DNA from: Plasmodiophora brassicae
Taxonomy: Eukaryota > Endomyxa > Phytomyxea > Plasmodiophorida > Plasmodiophoridae
NCBI GenBank assembly: GCA_039704465.1
Contig: JASFAU010000007.1
Span: forward strand, 248,001-312,000
Length of the DNA stretch: 64,000 nucleotides
Direction of reading: 5' to 3'
Part shown: piece after piece, positions 10,786-21,651 of the stretch
Layout of the letters: every line of letters starts with the position of its first letter
Numbering within the stretch: the stretch's first letter is position 1
The notes under the pieces: generated by a model
Databases searched by the model: none
The model's input: only the letters and a program-made list of their open reading frames with translations
Told to the model about the DNA's origin: nothing
Program-made: the position numbers and the translations under genes

Positions 10786-11959
10786 TCAGTCGTCGTCGTC
10801 GTCGTCATCATCGTATTGGGACCCGAGAAGGGAGACAGATCCGTTGGATGGCGATTTTGATCTTCGCTTTCTGGTCACACGGATAGTCGACGACGGAGGA
10901 TGGGATGTTGATAACGACGGGGAGTGCTTCCGGAAGCTCGAGATGTTGATGCCTCGTCGCGCTGCTAATTCGATAGCAGCAGATCGAGTATGAACTTTTC
11001 GGGAGCCAGACGTTGACGATGCGACAGGTAAGATGGTGGCATGCCTCTTCGACAGTCGTTCCAGGTGATGGTTCGGCGACGGCTTCTCATTGCCAAACCA
11101 TACGCGAGCACTTTCCAGCTCGTCGGTCTTAGACGCTGGAAGCAACGGGTATGGAAGATTGTCGCGATGGGCCTCCTTGGCTTCCTCAAGTCGAACGCGC
11201 TTCGCGGTTCGAAAATCGGATCGAAGTTTCCGAGACGTCGCGTAGTCATCTTCAAATTGAGATTGCAGGTCAATCAGTTCCCTAATGCGTTCGGCGTCGA
11301 GATCCGCTTTGAGCTTGTGCGACCCACGAACATCCAAGGCAAACATTGGATCTGCGTTGATCTTCGCGCGAGTCTCGTCGTCCATGAACTCAATGACCTC
11401 CGCATCGTCCACATCGAAATCTTCGACCTTGCGCCGGCCACCACCGACAACGACATATTCCGTGTTCTTAGGATCCGTCTGCACCGTGATGACGTTCGAG
11501 CACGATGGGCATTTCATTGTGAATTCCCAGATCTTTGTTGTAAAATATTTGCCCACACCTGCCAGAGAACTTGCAATTAGGAATATGTCATGTGACGGCG
11601 TTGCAGCAGTTGAAGAATTACATTTCTTTTCAGCATTGAAACGGACGCCCTTGGCGATCATGCGTTCACACTGGCCGCACCAGATATTGAATGGCATTTC
11701 GAAGCGGATGACGAGAATGCCCTGGCCGAGCTTCCGAGCCCGATCCCTTAGCGGATGCTGTCCCCGATACTGATTGATGGAGCCTCATCACAGCACACGA
11801 GCACGGATTAGGCAGGGACGAACGAGACGCGACACGCGCAACGATATACCCTTGGACGGGTCCCAGTCTGGCGGGTACCATTTGTTTACAGCCTGCGCGT
11901 ATCGTCAAAACCATCACCCGTTTCTCTCCCGTCTCATCACCGACCTTCCGCTCCGCCAT
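10786..11959 (-). CDS. CWC16-family splicing factor, SAF4/CCDC130 (YJU2B) type
   Basis: 330 residues from four exons (11959-11945, 11892-11850, 11783-11622, 11558-10786; introns 52, 66, 63 nt). The first coding exon is 15 nt and encodes only MAERK. Joining it to AVNKWYPPDWDPSKG and SINQYRGQHPLRDRARKLGQ reproduces the CCDC130/SAF4 N-terminus. Zinc-binding cysteines are visible in IWCGQC and MKCPSCSN, with the linking KGVRFNAEKK and TDPKNTEYVVVGGGRRK. The C-terminal half is charged and ends in a run of Asp. CWC16 proteins join the spliceosome near catalytic activation; SAF4 has also been linked to cryptic splice-site control. The third intron is in frame and stop-free. Confidence 0.93.
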
Positions 11960-12696
11960 CGCGACCTGTACGCGTCAGCGACACGCACGAACTGAGGTCT
12001 GCGGACTGCGACGGGTCAATGGCCCCACTCTAAACTTTGCAGCCGCACCGGCACACACATCACCATGGCTGGATACCACCGGTTAATCAACTATGCGCTG
12101 TATGCCAATCAACATTCGCCGCTGGAATTGCTGTGCGATCCTCCACCTGACAGCCACATTTCTCGATCTTCACACCAACGGAACAATTGTTGCAGAAACC
12201 CCACCAGGCGTCATTTGGAAATGGGCTGGACGGGGAAGGGCGGGCGCGAAAAGATGCCTCTGGCCTGCGTTGTCGACGGCAACGAGAGGGCGTATGTGAA
12301 GCTGGTTTGGGGTGCGTGTAGCCACACCGCCGTGCGAAGCTGTCAACATGACCGTCGTCACCTCTCCAGCGTGAGCGACGTGCACGACGACATAGCCCGG
12401 CCGAAGATTTTTCCAGTGCTGTCAAGCTAGGAGGCAATGACGCAATGGTCATTTCCGCCGGATTCTCCGATGAAATACGACCATATCAGCTCCCATGTGC
12501 AGACTTCCTCGGTAACCGGTGCGTCCGCATAGCTACGTCGACATTTGCTTTCTCCCCTTCACCGTCCGTTCAGACGATCGATGAATCGAACTTTGTATGA
12601 TCATACCGGACCCAGGTATATCGGGAGAATTTCAGAGCCAGCTCGGGCAGCGGACGCGTCGACTTCGTAACCAGTCGCGCAATTGCCCAGGAATCA
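11960..12696. other. intergenic region upstream of secreted-protein gene 1
   Basis: Divergent spacer of about 740 bp. Overlapping short open frames at 12065-12430 exist on both strands, but none has recognisable composition or domain. I call no gene here. Confidence 0.35.
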
Positions 12697-12817
12697 CGCG
12701 TGATGTTGGTGTTACATGCACGGCGAAACTCCCCAAATTTCCCCTCCCAGAGCCCAATTTCACTGTGTAGAACTTACCACCAGGGCGTCATTCTGCAACT
12801 GCATTGCTTGAGTTAAC
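12697..12817 (+). promoter_or_regulatory. upstream block duplicated in front of both tandem secreted-protein genes
   Basis: This block and 14222-14334 share ordered words: GTTACATGCA, then GCGAAA.TCCCC.AAATT, then TAGAACT.CC, then GTCATTCTGCAA just before the ATG. The homology continues straight into the coding start, so the duplicated unit included the proximal promoter and 5' UTR. Regulatory function is inferred only from this conservation amid diverged flanks. Confidence 0.55.
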
Positions 12818-13279
12818 ATGGAGAACTCGGTCGTGTTCGTTGCGATGGTGGGCTTCCTGGTAGCCTGCGTGGTCGACGTCGGTATCGCGGACCGGGCGGT
12901 GGACACGTTGCACCAAGTCAAAGTGAACGCGATCGTAACCACACCAAACTGCTCGCATGGTATGTACGTGATCCCAACCAACGCAAGTGGTATCGCCAAG
13001 GTCGAGCCGTATCACAAGGCTGTCAACGAGTGTGTCAACGCTGGAGCTGTCGTCGCCGGTGCCAACTATAACAACTTCGCCGAGCTCAGCGCCCTGATCG
13101 TCTCCTGCCACCCTCCGGTGAACGGTTCCTGGATCGCAAGCTGGAACGGCGACACCTTCTTTGACGAACACCTGTTAATGTATCCGAAGTGGCCAGGCCA
13201 TGACGGCTACGTTATACTCGCCGATATCTTCCACAGCCACAAGTTCCCAGTGATCTGTCAGGTTAACCGCACCACGTAG
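12818..13279 (+). CDS. small secreted protein, tandem copy 1 (C-type-lectin-like fold suspected)
   Basis: 153 residues, intronless. A clear signal peptide (MENSVVFVAMVGFLVACVV, about 24 residues) is followed by a mature domain of about 130 residues. It has cysteines in TPNCSHG, NECVNAG, IVSCHPP and FPVICQV. The sequence is closely related to the gene at 14335 (shared NNFAELSALIVSC-like block, NGSWIASWNGDT, MYPKWPG, HKFPVIC). The pattern of a final PVIC(Q/E), a central WIASWNGD and a preceding Ala/Glu-rich helix recalls small secreted lectin-like proteins of fungi and other zoosporic microbes. That link is from memory and should be tested. At least two N-glycosylation sequons (NCS, NGS). Likely extracellular; a candidate host-facing or wall protein. 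Confidence 0.75.
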   Translation: MENSVVFVAMVGFLVACVVDVGIADRAVDTLHQVKVNAIVTTPNCSHGMYVIPTNASGIAKVEPYHKAVNECVNAGAVVAGANYNNFAELSALIVSCHPPVNGSWIASWNGDTFFDEHLLMYPKWPGHDGYVILADIFHSHKFPVICQVNRTT

Positions 13280-14221
13280 ATGCCTCGCAGAGCGCCCGTC
13301 ACACTGTTATACGGCTTCGGCTCAATACATCATGTGCATCGAATTCCGCAAGTGCAGTCAGAACTTTGAAGCGTGAAGGAACGAGCTGCACAAATCGTTC
13401 CCACATGCCAGCACCAGTTATGCCTCCACACCCTCACGTTGCCATTTTAATCTGACAGTACAGTCGACGCGACCGTTTCAGCAATAATGAAACTCGAAGC
13501 AGCAGACAAATTACAAGACGACGACGCCGAGAATGGCCAATTGGCGACGTGCCTGACGATAACAACGGTGCTGGGCGCGGCACCTGGCCGGACGCAAGCA
13601 AGGGTACACCGTTGTAACTGCCAGTGGGCAGGCCGGACAGCGAGCGGGTCAGGACGCCCCTGCCCACGTCGTCCTGTTCCTCCAGGGACCCCATCACGTA
13701 TAGATCCTGCGGCGAGCCCTGGACAAAGGGTCGCACAGTTCAGGCCCGTTTCGACCAGGTCGCACGTTCGAGCGCATCGCAACCGATCGCAGGGGCCGCA
13801 CAGGGCGCCCCAGGCGTCCGGCCCGGAGGCTCTGCTGACTGATCGCGGGTCGCAGGCGTCCCTCGACTGCCAGCCCGACGACCGAGGCCGGACCATATAT
13901 GACGGCTATGGGCGGGGATCATCCCCCTCCTTTCGCGTCCCGTACTTGCGACGACGCCAGGAAGCCGTGCCCACCGCCAGGGACCGCCTCCGTTCGCCTG
14001 CTGTTGCAGTTTCAGCACGGTCGTGACAATATAGAACTAAAGGGGGTTACCCGAAAGAAGTGCGGAGCCAACAGGGACAGTGGTGCGAAGACGCGCCGTA
14101 CCTAACTACCAGCGGTAATTTATGCGCCCAGTAATGACTCTCACGACTCTTGAGTCACCACTCACGAGCCACGACAGACGCACAGTAGTCCCATGGGGGA
14201 CACGGGATTTCGGTGAGTCGT
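13280..14221. other. GC-rich spacer between the two secreted-protein genes
   Basis: Both strands carry long overlapping open frames between about 13434 and 14026, a by-product of high GC and few stops. A minus-strand reading (13434-13736) contains a passably protein-like PQDLYVMGSLEEQDD stretch, but has no signal peptide, domain or supporting neighbour. I leave it uncalled. Confidence 0.35.
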
Positions 14222-14334
14222 CCGTGTTACATGCATCGCGAAAGTCCCCGAAATTCACCCCCTTCGCCCGCCAACTTAAATGCATAGAACTCCCCACCCG
14301 GGAGTCATTCTGCAATTGGGTTGGTTGTGTCAAC
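14222..14334 (+). promoter_or_regulatory. second copy of the duplicated upstream block
   Basis: Matches 12697-12817 in order and spacing (GTTACATGCA, GCGAAAGTCCCCGAAATT, CATAGAACTCCCC, GTCATTCTGCAATTG, ATG). A short TTAAATGCATAGAACT element about 60 bp before the ATG could be the core promoter; this is inference. Confidence 0.55.
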
Positions 14335-14850
14335 ATGGAGAAGTTGATCGGGTCGATCGCGATGGTGGGCATCCTGTTGGCCTGTGTGGTTGGCGTCGGC
14401 AAGGGGGCGTTGGCGATGGACAAGCTGGTGAAGCAGACCGACATGCTGACAGGCCATGTCGCAGAGGGTCCTGTCAAGGTGAACTCGATCGTGACCACGC
14501 CAAATTGTTCGCATGGCGTGTACGCGATCCCCACGTGCTCGGGCATCGCCAAAGTTGAGCCGTACATCAATGCTGTCACGGAATGTGCAGAAGCCGGGGC
14601 TGTCGTTGCCGGTGCCAACACGGGCAACTTCGCCGAGCTGAGCGCCCTGATTGTCTCCTGCAACCCTCCTGTGAATGGTTCTTGGATCGCGAGCTGGAAC
14701 GGCGATACCTACAATGGCACGCACATGTTCATGTATCCGAAGTGGCCGGGTGATGATGGCTATGTCGTCCTCGCCGACCTTCTCGAGGACCACAAGTTCC
14801 CAGTGATCTGCGAGGTTAGCGGTCCCGCCACAAAGTTGTCTCGCCCATGA
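14335..14850 (+). CDS. small secreted protein, tandem copy 2
   Basis: 171 residues, intronless, with signal peptide MEKLIGSIAMVGILLACVV. Compared with copy 1 it has an extra 17 or so residues after the signal region (KLVKQTDMLTGHVAEGP). It also has an extra Cys in IPTCSG where copy 1 reads TNAS, giving cysteines in PNCSHG, PTCSG, TECAEAG, IVSCNPP and PVICEV. The core NGSWIASWNGDTYNG..MYPKWPGDDGY is nearly shared with copy 1. Loss or gain of one cysteine implies different disulfide pairing between the paralogues. Probably co-expressed with copy 1, given the duplicated promoter. Confidence 0.78.
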   Translation: MEKLIGSIAMVGILLACVVGVGKGALAMDKLVKQTDMLTGHVAEGPVKVNSIVTTPNCSHGVYAIPTCSGIAKVEPYINAVTECAEAGAVVAGANTGNFAELSALIVSCNPPVNGSWIASWNGDTYNGTHMFMYPKWPGDDGYVVLADLLEDHKFPVICEVSGPATKLSRP

Positions 14851-15238
14851 TGCATCACTTCTATACATCATTCATCAATACACCGCCATCGTCTGTGAAA
14901 TGCATACGCGGCGAATTCGGAGATTGCCCTCGGGCGTTATGAGGACCAGATACACAATCATCCGCTATGACAGCACCGACTCTCCCGTAAAGATGGTCGC
15001 CCACTGGCCCGTTGCGGTGCTTTGGCCTACCGAGATACTGATCCAACGAAATTCGGAGATCCCTTTCCAAATAGTTAGCAGGTGAGTTTACGACCAACAG
15101 TCATTCAGCCGACAAACAGCCGTGTAAATCGTGGCCTGATGCTGAAAACCCCTCCATATGTTCAGCAATTTGACAACGCACCGTTAGCTCATGCTCGCTC
15201 AGATGGTAAATGCCTTCCTAACTGCCAACTGCTGAGGT
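14851..15238. other. convergent spacer, nothing recognised
   Basis: Lies between the secreted gene on the plus strand and CMC1-like on the minus strand. No open frame, repeat or RNA gene that I can support. Confidence 0.4.
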
Positions 15239-15576
15239 TTAAACAGAAAATTTGTTCGAGGCAACGCCGGCACTCTTCTTTTTGGCCGCATACTGCTCCT
15301 TCCACTTCTCCAATTCCTCATCAGTCGTGTACTGATGAAGACATTCGTTCATATCTTTGTTCAGCTGACGGCAAGCCCACACTACGCTAATGGACCTCTC
15401 TGCCAACACATACAAACATTCAGATTCCTGCAGAGAGTCGGAATCGGAAACCATACCCACCAACCTGCAGCACATGTGGCGAACGTCCGGATAGCGTCGT
15501 CGCATCTCTTTCTCGCATCTGCATACATATTCTTCCGAGCGATTTCCTCTTCCATCTTCGTCAGCGTTGACGACAT
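15239..15576 (-). CDS. CMC1-like twin CX9C mitochondrial intermembrane-space protein
   Basis: 90 residues from two exons (15576-15465, 15399-15239; 65-nt intron). The two CX9C motifs are exact: C-DDAIRTFAT-C before the intron and C-RQLNKDMNE-C after it. They are separated by a short loop (AAERSISVVWA), the helix-loop-helix pattern imported by the MIA40 pathway. The preceding LTKMEEEIARKNMYADARKRC matches the CMC1 N-terminal region, and the following HQYTTDEELEKWKEQY matches its C-terminal helix. CMC1 helps COX1 stability in complex IV assembly. An in-frame upstream ATG at 15618 is possible, but the family start fits 15576 better. Confidence 0.87.
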
Positions 15577-15862
15577 TGATACCGGCTGGTCGCTAATGAA
15601 CGCCACAACGAGGTACACCGCACGCCGTACGAATCGTGCGAGCGGGTATCGTTATCACGCTCAGGACAGGAACGAAAACGTGCGCTCGATATTTTGCGGG
15701 CGGCGGATCCGAGGCGGCGAGGCTGACCGCTGACCACAGTGACCATGCCAGCTGCGAGTGGGCTGCGCTCCGGACGGACGCCTGCAATATAAAAAGTGCG
15801 GGGCGTTGGATCAGATTTCAACCGGCCCTGCAGCGAGATCATCTGCCGGCGGAGCAGCCAGG

Positions 15863-16735
15863 ATGGCGTCCTCATCGACAGATGAGCCGGTCGACCGGTC
15901 GAAGCACCCGTCCGGGATCGTCCCCACTCTACAGTAGGGACACGGTTTGCAGGCCTGCATACGTACGCATCGATTCAGCGTTACTGCTTTGCGCAGAAAT
16001 ATTGTCTCGACTGTCGACCTGTGCTGTAAATTGGATTTGAAGACTATCGCGTTGAAAGCTAGAAATGCTGAATATAACCCCCGGGTTAGTAGTGTGACGT
16101 TGTCGCATACGGTTTGTAATTTATTCCTCCCGTGCGCCTGTCACAGCGCTTCGCCGCCGTCATCATGCGTATACGAGAGCCGAAAGCGACAGCACTCATA
16201 TTTTCTAGCGGCAAGATGGTTTGCACCGGTGCCAGGACCGAGGAATTATCGAAGAAAGCGGCGCAGAAAATCGCGCGTGTCGTCAACAGGATCGGGTTCG
16301 AAGTCAAGTTCAAGGATTTCAAGGTTCAGAACATTGTCGGCTCGTGCGATGTCAAATTCCCCATTCGTCTCGAGGTTATCTACGTTTTAACCGTATCCAG
16401 AGACTGGGCATACTTATGTGGGCTTTTTCTACAGGGTCTGGCATATGAGCACGAGGATCACGCGAGCTATGAACCTGAGCTGTTCCCCGGCTTGATATAC
16501 AGAATGATATCTCCCAAGGTGCGGTTTCTTCCGTTTTCTATTGCTGGAACGCCCATCGGAATGTCTTTAGGTTGTGCTCCTGATCTTCGTGTCCGGTAAG
16601 GTCGTGCTGACTGGAGCGAAAACGCGCGATCAAATCTACGAGGCGTTCGAGCTGATTTACCCCGTTCTCTTAACGTTCAAGAAGGACCCGAGCGAGATCA
16701 TTGCACCACCGTCGAAGCGTGCAAAGAAAAGCTGA
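15863..16735 (+). CDS. TBP: TATA-box-binding protein
   Basis: 211 residues from five exons (15863-15933, 15997-16084, 16147-16374, 16435-16518, 16571-16735). A short N-terminus (MASSSTDEP...) is followed by the full saddle. The first repeat runs [53 protein letters not shown]. The second runs [59 protein letters not shown]. The C-terminal extension of about 18 residues ([18 protein letters not shown]) is lysine-rich and longer than usual. TBP nucleates pre-initiation complexes for all three polymerases. The gene is head-to-head with CMC1-like (about 290 bp apart), so the two probably share a bidirectional promoter. Confidence 0.98.
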
Positions 16736-16884
16736 TTGCCTCCTAGCATACCTCATAATACATCAAAGGAAATTGTTTTAACAATGGTTCCAGCGCTACG
16801 TTCGCACACGACGTCGGTTACAGGGAGACATCACATGACTACAGTGCACGAAGCGGGCCTGATGAGGAATGCCACCTGGTCGCA

Positions 16885-18291
16885 TCATTGCTGCTTCAGT
16901 CGTTCGGATCGTCGAGGTCGGCCTATATCGGACAGCGGGAACGGCTTCAAGTACAGCCCAAGGAGCAGTAGTGCATGACAGGTTTGCAGGACGAGACTAG
17001 CAATGGCAGTGGGCGGGTAGACATTGTAGACAACCTCAATGGCAATCCACGTAGCGATCTGAACAGGAAGCGGTAGCGCGCTCCGCATCAGCAACCACGA
17101 CAGATGATGCCCGTACCATGTATAGAACCTGCAAGCACTCAGTACTTAGCGTTTGGCACAACGGTCTTGCTCTCAACGACACCCTTACTGAAAATGGATC
17201 GTCCTTGAGAAAACGATCCCGATGAAGTTAGCGATAAAGAGAATGTCGACGATCTGCGCAGGAGTCAAAGGCATGGGCTTTCGGTTCCTGATGAGAGGCA
17301 TCACACCACCAGCCTGGCGTACCCAGTGCTGGCGCGTGAACAACGCCAGAGTGGAAACGTGCCCGAGCAACAGTGTGACAGCGAGGCCTTTTGACAGAAA
17401 GGTGCCCTCGGCAAAGAACTGAAAGTTGACAGACCACTTGAAGAAGAACTGCCTGTCGAACTCGAACGCTTTCCGCACGTAGGAAACAGGGAATTCCAGC
17501 AGGAACGGCAAGCCGATCAGCAATTGGACCGCCGCACACAGTGCCAAGTACGGAGCGGTTCGACCGCCCGGGAAATGGTACAGCAAGATGATGAGAAGGG
17601 CTGGGGCAAACAACAGAATGTTCATCTTGACGGATACCGCCAATGAGAAGAACAGGCAGGCCAGTGCCCAACGACGACGGCATACGATCAGGAACACGGA
17701 CACGTGGAAGAGCAGCATGGCAACGCAGTCGTTGAATAAACGTAAGACATAGAGCGAATGCAGTCGCCGAGACAACGTCATCATGATCATCATGGCAGCA
17801 ATTCGCCAAGCCGGTTGGCGCGCGTGCAAGGCGGCGTGACCCAGCGTCTTCATCAGCAGCGCCTGCGTCAGCAGGTACACGCCAGCGAAGATGTATTGCC
17901 CAAGGCGGATATTCACGCCATGACCCGTCACGTAATACAGCAACGAGAACACGTACAGGAACCTGCCAGGCGGCACATCAGATGTCGGCATGCGAATCGC
18001 AGACGGGTACACACCCAGCAGGGTACACAAGCGGGCCAGTCCCGCCGCGGATGTTCAGGTAATCCCTTTCGCCGCCCAACGTCGTCTTGACTTGCTCCAT
18101 GTACGCCTCCCAGTCGATCTCCGTATCTGAATCCTGCCGTCAGGCGGCGCACACCCCCAACCGCAAGGACGCGCCGTGCACGCGTTACATGGGATACGGG
18201 CGATGATGAACGCGCACAGGGCACATTCGCCCACCAGCAGCGCAGCAACGACCGCCAGCAGCGACCTAGGCCACACGACGACGGTCGCCAT
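16885..18291 (-). CDS. ALG3: Dol-P-Man:Man5GlcNAc2-PP-Dol alpha-1,3-mannosyltransferase (ALG3)
   Basis: 410 residues from four exons (18291-18189, 18126-18015, 17962-17189, 17128-16885). ER multi-pass enzyme that adds the first lumenal mannose to the lipid-linked N-glycan precursor. The diagnostic [14 protein letters not shown] and [19 protein letters not shown] sit in the first lumenal loop, where the Asp-containing TEIDWxAYM is the expected catalytic motif. [30 protein letters not shown] and [19 protein letters not shown] are all ALG3 signatures. About ten hydrophobic helices are present. An earlier in-frame ATG at 18378 exists; 18291 gives the more typical short cytosolic N-terminus. Confidence 0.94.
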
Positions 18292-18561
18292 CGTTTCGTC
18301 ACGGTCCGCGCAACGGGACGCGGGTTCCCAAATTCGTGTCGCTCCCCTTTGATGAACCGCCAACAGCACCGAACCCAAAACAGACGGTGGCGTTCACTGC
18401 TGACCGACGACAGTAATAGCCATCAGCAACGGGGGGTGATCATCTGCACGATCGATTATCCACCGGGGCCGTCGTTTGGCCTGGAAGGTCGACTCGGACG
18501 CTAATAGGTAGGCACAGTACGTGCGAAGGACAGTGCGCAGGTCGGCTGTCGGACAATAGCA

Positions 18562-19361
18562 ATGGCGCAAGCGGCGTCCAACGGCCGTCCTGCGAAGAAG
18601 GCGCGACAGGAGGACGACGTGGTATCCAGGCTGGAAGAACTGGACCGACTGCAGAACGAGCTGGAGCGGTTCAACGACGAGGTCAGCGTTGGCGACGCAG
18701 AACCGCCCGCTCGTGACGTCGGCGTTGCTTGCTCACCGTGCGGCCGTTTAGGTCGCAGCCGAGATCCTGATGGTTGAACGACGATACAACGCTCTGCGGC
18801 AACCTGTGTACGCGGAACGACAACAAGTTATCAAGGGCATTCCCCGGTTCTGGTCGTTAGCTGTAGGAGTTCACGATCTAGAATTGCTGTGTCAAGTCAT
18901 GGCACTCATTCGATATGATTCAGTTCCAGAGCCATGAGGAGCTCAGGACCGTCCTCGACCCAGTGGACTTGCAGATTCTGGACCACTTATCTGAGGTGCG
19001 TATCGTGGAACAAGAGGACATCAAATCCGGGTATACGATCAAGATGCTGTTCGGCAAGAACCCGTTCTTCGAGAATACTGAACTGGCGAAGGAGTTTCAG
19101 TTCAGTGACGAAGGTTTGACTCACCCTGGTCCACCGACCCATCGCGTCGATGACACCGTGTCGTCAGGCGACTTACGCGTTGTGTCCACCGACATAACCT
19201 GGAGCGACCCATCGTTCCCGACCACCAATCCGTCGTCGTTCTTCGTCCTGTTCTTCGACCAGGACAGCCAGCTGGAATCCGTCGCCGATGTCATCCGGGA
19301 GAACCTCTGGACGGACCCTCTCCGGTCGTACATGTCGTTAGATACAACCGCCGCTGATTAG
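18562..19361 (+). CDS. NAP1/SET-family histone chaperone
   Basis: 204 residues from four exons (18562-18681, 18752-18862, 18924-19113, 19168-19361). An N-terminal dimerisation helix (SRLEELDRLQNELERFNDE) leads into AAEILMVERRYNALRQPVY and IKGIPRFW, matching SET (EILKVEQKYNKLRQP, IPNFW). The earmuff domain follows with LDPVDLQILDHLSEVRIVEQEDIKSGYTIKMLFGKNPFFENTELAKEF. The acidic C-terminal tail of animal SET is short here (SLDTTAAD). Lack of the long accessory regions favours SET/VPS75 type over NAP1. A KKARQED patch near residue 13 may be a nuclear signal. Intron 3 is in frame and stop-free. Confidence 0.9.
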
Positions 19362-19580
19362 TGTGCGCGCCCGCCTATCGCCGCTTGTCGTCGACATGCG
19401 CTGGACGAACCCCCACCTTCCGTTAAACGTCGCATCTTCACGTTGGCAACGAGGATTTGGTCGTTAATACGCGCCCGCGATGGCACTTGTGGGTGGCAAA
19501 ATGGGCAGGCAGACAAACGGCGCCCAGTGCACTGTGCAGCCCGCCATTGCTTTGCTGCGGACCGGACCGGGGGGCATCTC

Positions 19581-21604
19581 ATGTGGAGGGTCGGCCGTGC
19601 GTCGTTGTGCCGGCGTCTGTCGACGCTGGCCGCATCGGGCGACCTGGCTCTGCGGATCGCGACGTCGACAACGCCAGGGTGCACGGGGCTTCGCCTGTCG
19701 GCGGGGGTCGCCGCTGGGGATCCGAAGCCGGATGCCGTTGTCCTCCCTGTTCGTCGGTCGTTGATCAAGGACGGCGCGACGGGGTCGACGCTGTTAGGGC
19801 ACGTTTCTGGTGGGCGGCTCGAGGCAATCACGAATACGCCCGCGGACGACTTGCTACGGTCTGTGGCGGTGGCATCGATCAAGGACAAACCGCGCCCGCT
19901 TTTCGCGTCGTCGACATGCGTTATTGTTCAGCCTATCGATGACAAAGGGTCTGACCGCCCCTCTACGCTCCGCAAAGCATTGCACCAGTCGTTGAAAGCC
20001 GCCGCATCGGTTCGATGCAAGGTATAACCAGTTCAATCAGGGTGCGGTGTGGCGTACTTGAACGTGGGCGTTGCTTGCAGAATGTGTCGTTCATCTTGCC
20101 AGAGTCGACTACAAAGGAAGACATCAGGGCGCTGATTCGAGTTGCGGTCCAGTCCACGCATGGGTTCGCTCGGCGCTCGAAGGAGGCGCCTCCGCAAGTT
20201 GAGAACCTGCAGATTCTAGACCTCGCTGGAGACGACGTGTCAGCCAGCCAGCAGCGCGTGCGAGACGTTGAACAACAAATCCCAATCGAGCAAGCAATCG
20301 CTGAAGGTAAACGCGCTTTGCGGACAACCCGCTTGATGGCTAACGTTGCTTAGGGACGATCTTGGCGCGTGAGCTGGCAAATGAAAGGGCGGACATTGTC
20401 ACCCCTGAGTATATCGAGCAACTGGCTCGATCCATGTCCGATGCGTTCTCCAGCAGCACGTTCCAGTGCCGCACAGTCAAAGGAGTCGACGCTCTTCGAC
20501 AAAGCGGTTTGTCCATGCTTGCCGCTGTTGGCCAAGCCGCCTCCATACCGCCAAGGTCTATCTAATGCAACTCTGTACGTATCTCAACCTTTGCCCTGAT
20601 TCCCTACTGGCAGGCTGGTCGTCCTCGAATACATTCCTGAACGAAGCGACGGATCTGAACCAGTTGCCCTTGTGGGCAAAGGCGTCACCTTCGACACCGG
20701 CGGTCTGAACCTCAAACCTACCGGCAGCATCGAGACGATGCACATGGATATGTCCGGGTCCGCGGCCGTCATCGGTGCCCTTCGGTCCCTGGCGATCGTT
20801 AAATGCCCGCGTCCAGTCGTAGCCGTCCTTGCTCTGGCGGAGAATGCAATCGGGTCGAACGCCTACAAACCGCATACCATCTTGCCTTCTGCCAAAGGCA
20901 CTGTTCAAGTGTCAAACACAGATGCTGAGGGGTACGTTACGTGTGTCTACTTGCACCCGGCGTTATTGACCTTTGTACCGTAGGAGGTTATGCTTGGCAG
21001 ACGCCTTGTCGTACATTCAAGCGAACTACAAACCGTCGACTATAATTGACATTGCGACGCTGACGGGTGCCTGCGTCGTGGCTCTCGGTATGGCTTTGGC
21101 TGTCTCGCACAACGTGCCCAGTTCGTCCCCTTACGTGCTTCCGCAGGCGAATACGCAGCGGGGGTGTTCTCAAACAACGACGACTTGGCAGATCGCCTGG
21201 TTGCGACGGGTCGTAAATCGTTTGAACGGTGCTGGCATATGCCTATCCTCCCGGAGCACGTCGAGGAGCTTGACGGCAAGCAGACTGACATGGTCTCATG
21301 CGGCCGGAACAGATATGGAGGGTACGTGTGTGCGGAGTGTGACCGGTGATCAGCAAACCTGAACAGTCTCGCCCAGAGCGTGTACGGCGGCCGCATTCTT
21401 GTCGAAATTCATCGACGAAGGGCAGAAGTGGGCCCATATCGACATTGCCGGTCCTGCAATGTACTCCAAGGCGGTCAACCACATGCCCCAGGGCGGAACT
21501 GTAATGCGGTTATTCATTCGTTTCACAGCTGAGATCATTGATTCGCGTGTCGGCAGGGTTTCGGCGCCCAGCTCCTGACCGACTTCGTGTTACAAAGCAG
21601 ATAG
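19581..21604 (+). CDS. leucyl aminopeptidase, M17 family
   Basis: 545 residues from eight exons (19581-20021, 20081-20306, 20354-20555, 20614-20931, 20984-21087, 21147-21321, 21377-21500, 21557-21604). Dizinc metallopeptidase removing N-terminal residues. Metal and active-site motifs are intact: [16 protein letters not shown] with catalytic Lys, [11 protein letters not shown], and [14 protein letters not shown] with the Asp/Glu zinc ligands and active Arg. Supporting blocks are [23 protein letters not shown] and [10 protein letters not shown]. The N-terminal 150 residues are less conserved. [20 protein letters not shown] looks like a mitochondrial or transit peptide, which is why I chose 19581. 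In-frame upstream ATGs (for example 19443) cannot be excluded. The gene converges on the complex I gene with only 47 bp between stops. Confidence 0.93.
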
Positions 21605-21651
21605 AAATACACGCCCACAGGTTCCATACCATGTGTTCCGATCGACTGGCG

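Noticed and set aside
13434..14026. Overlapping long open frames on both strands between the secreted genes
   Set aside because: GC-rich DNA with few stops; neither strand shows a domain, signal peptide or splice-consistent extension.
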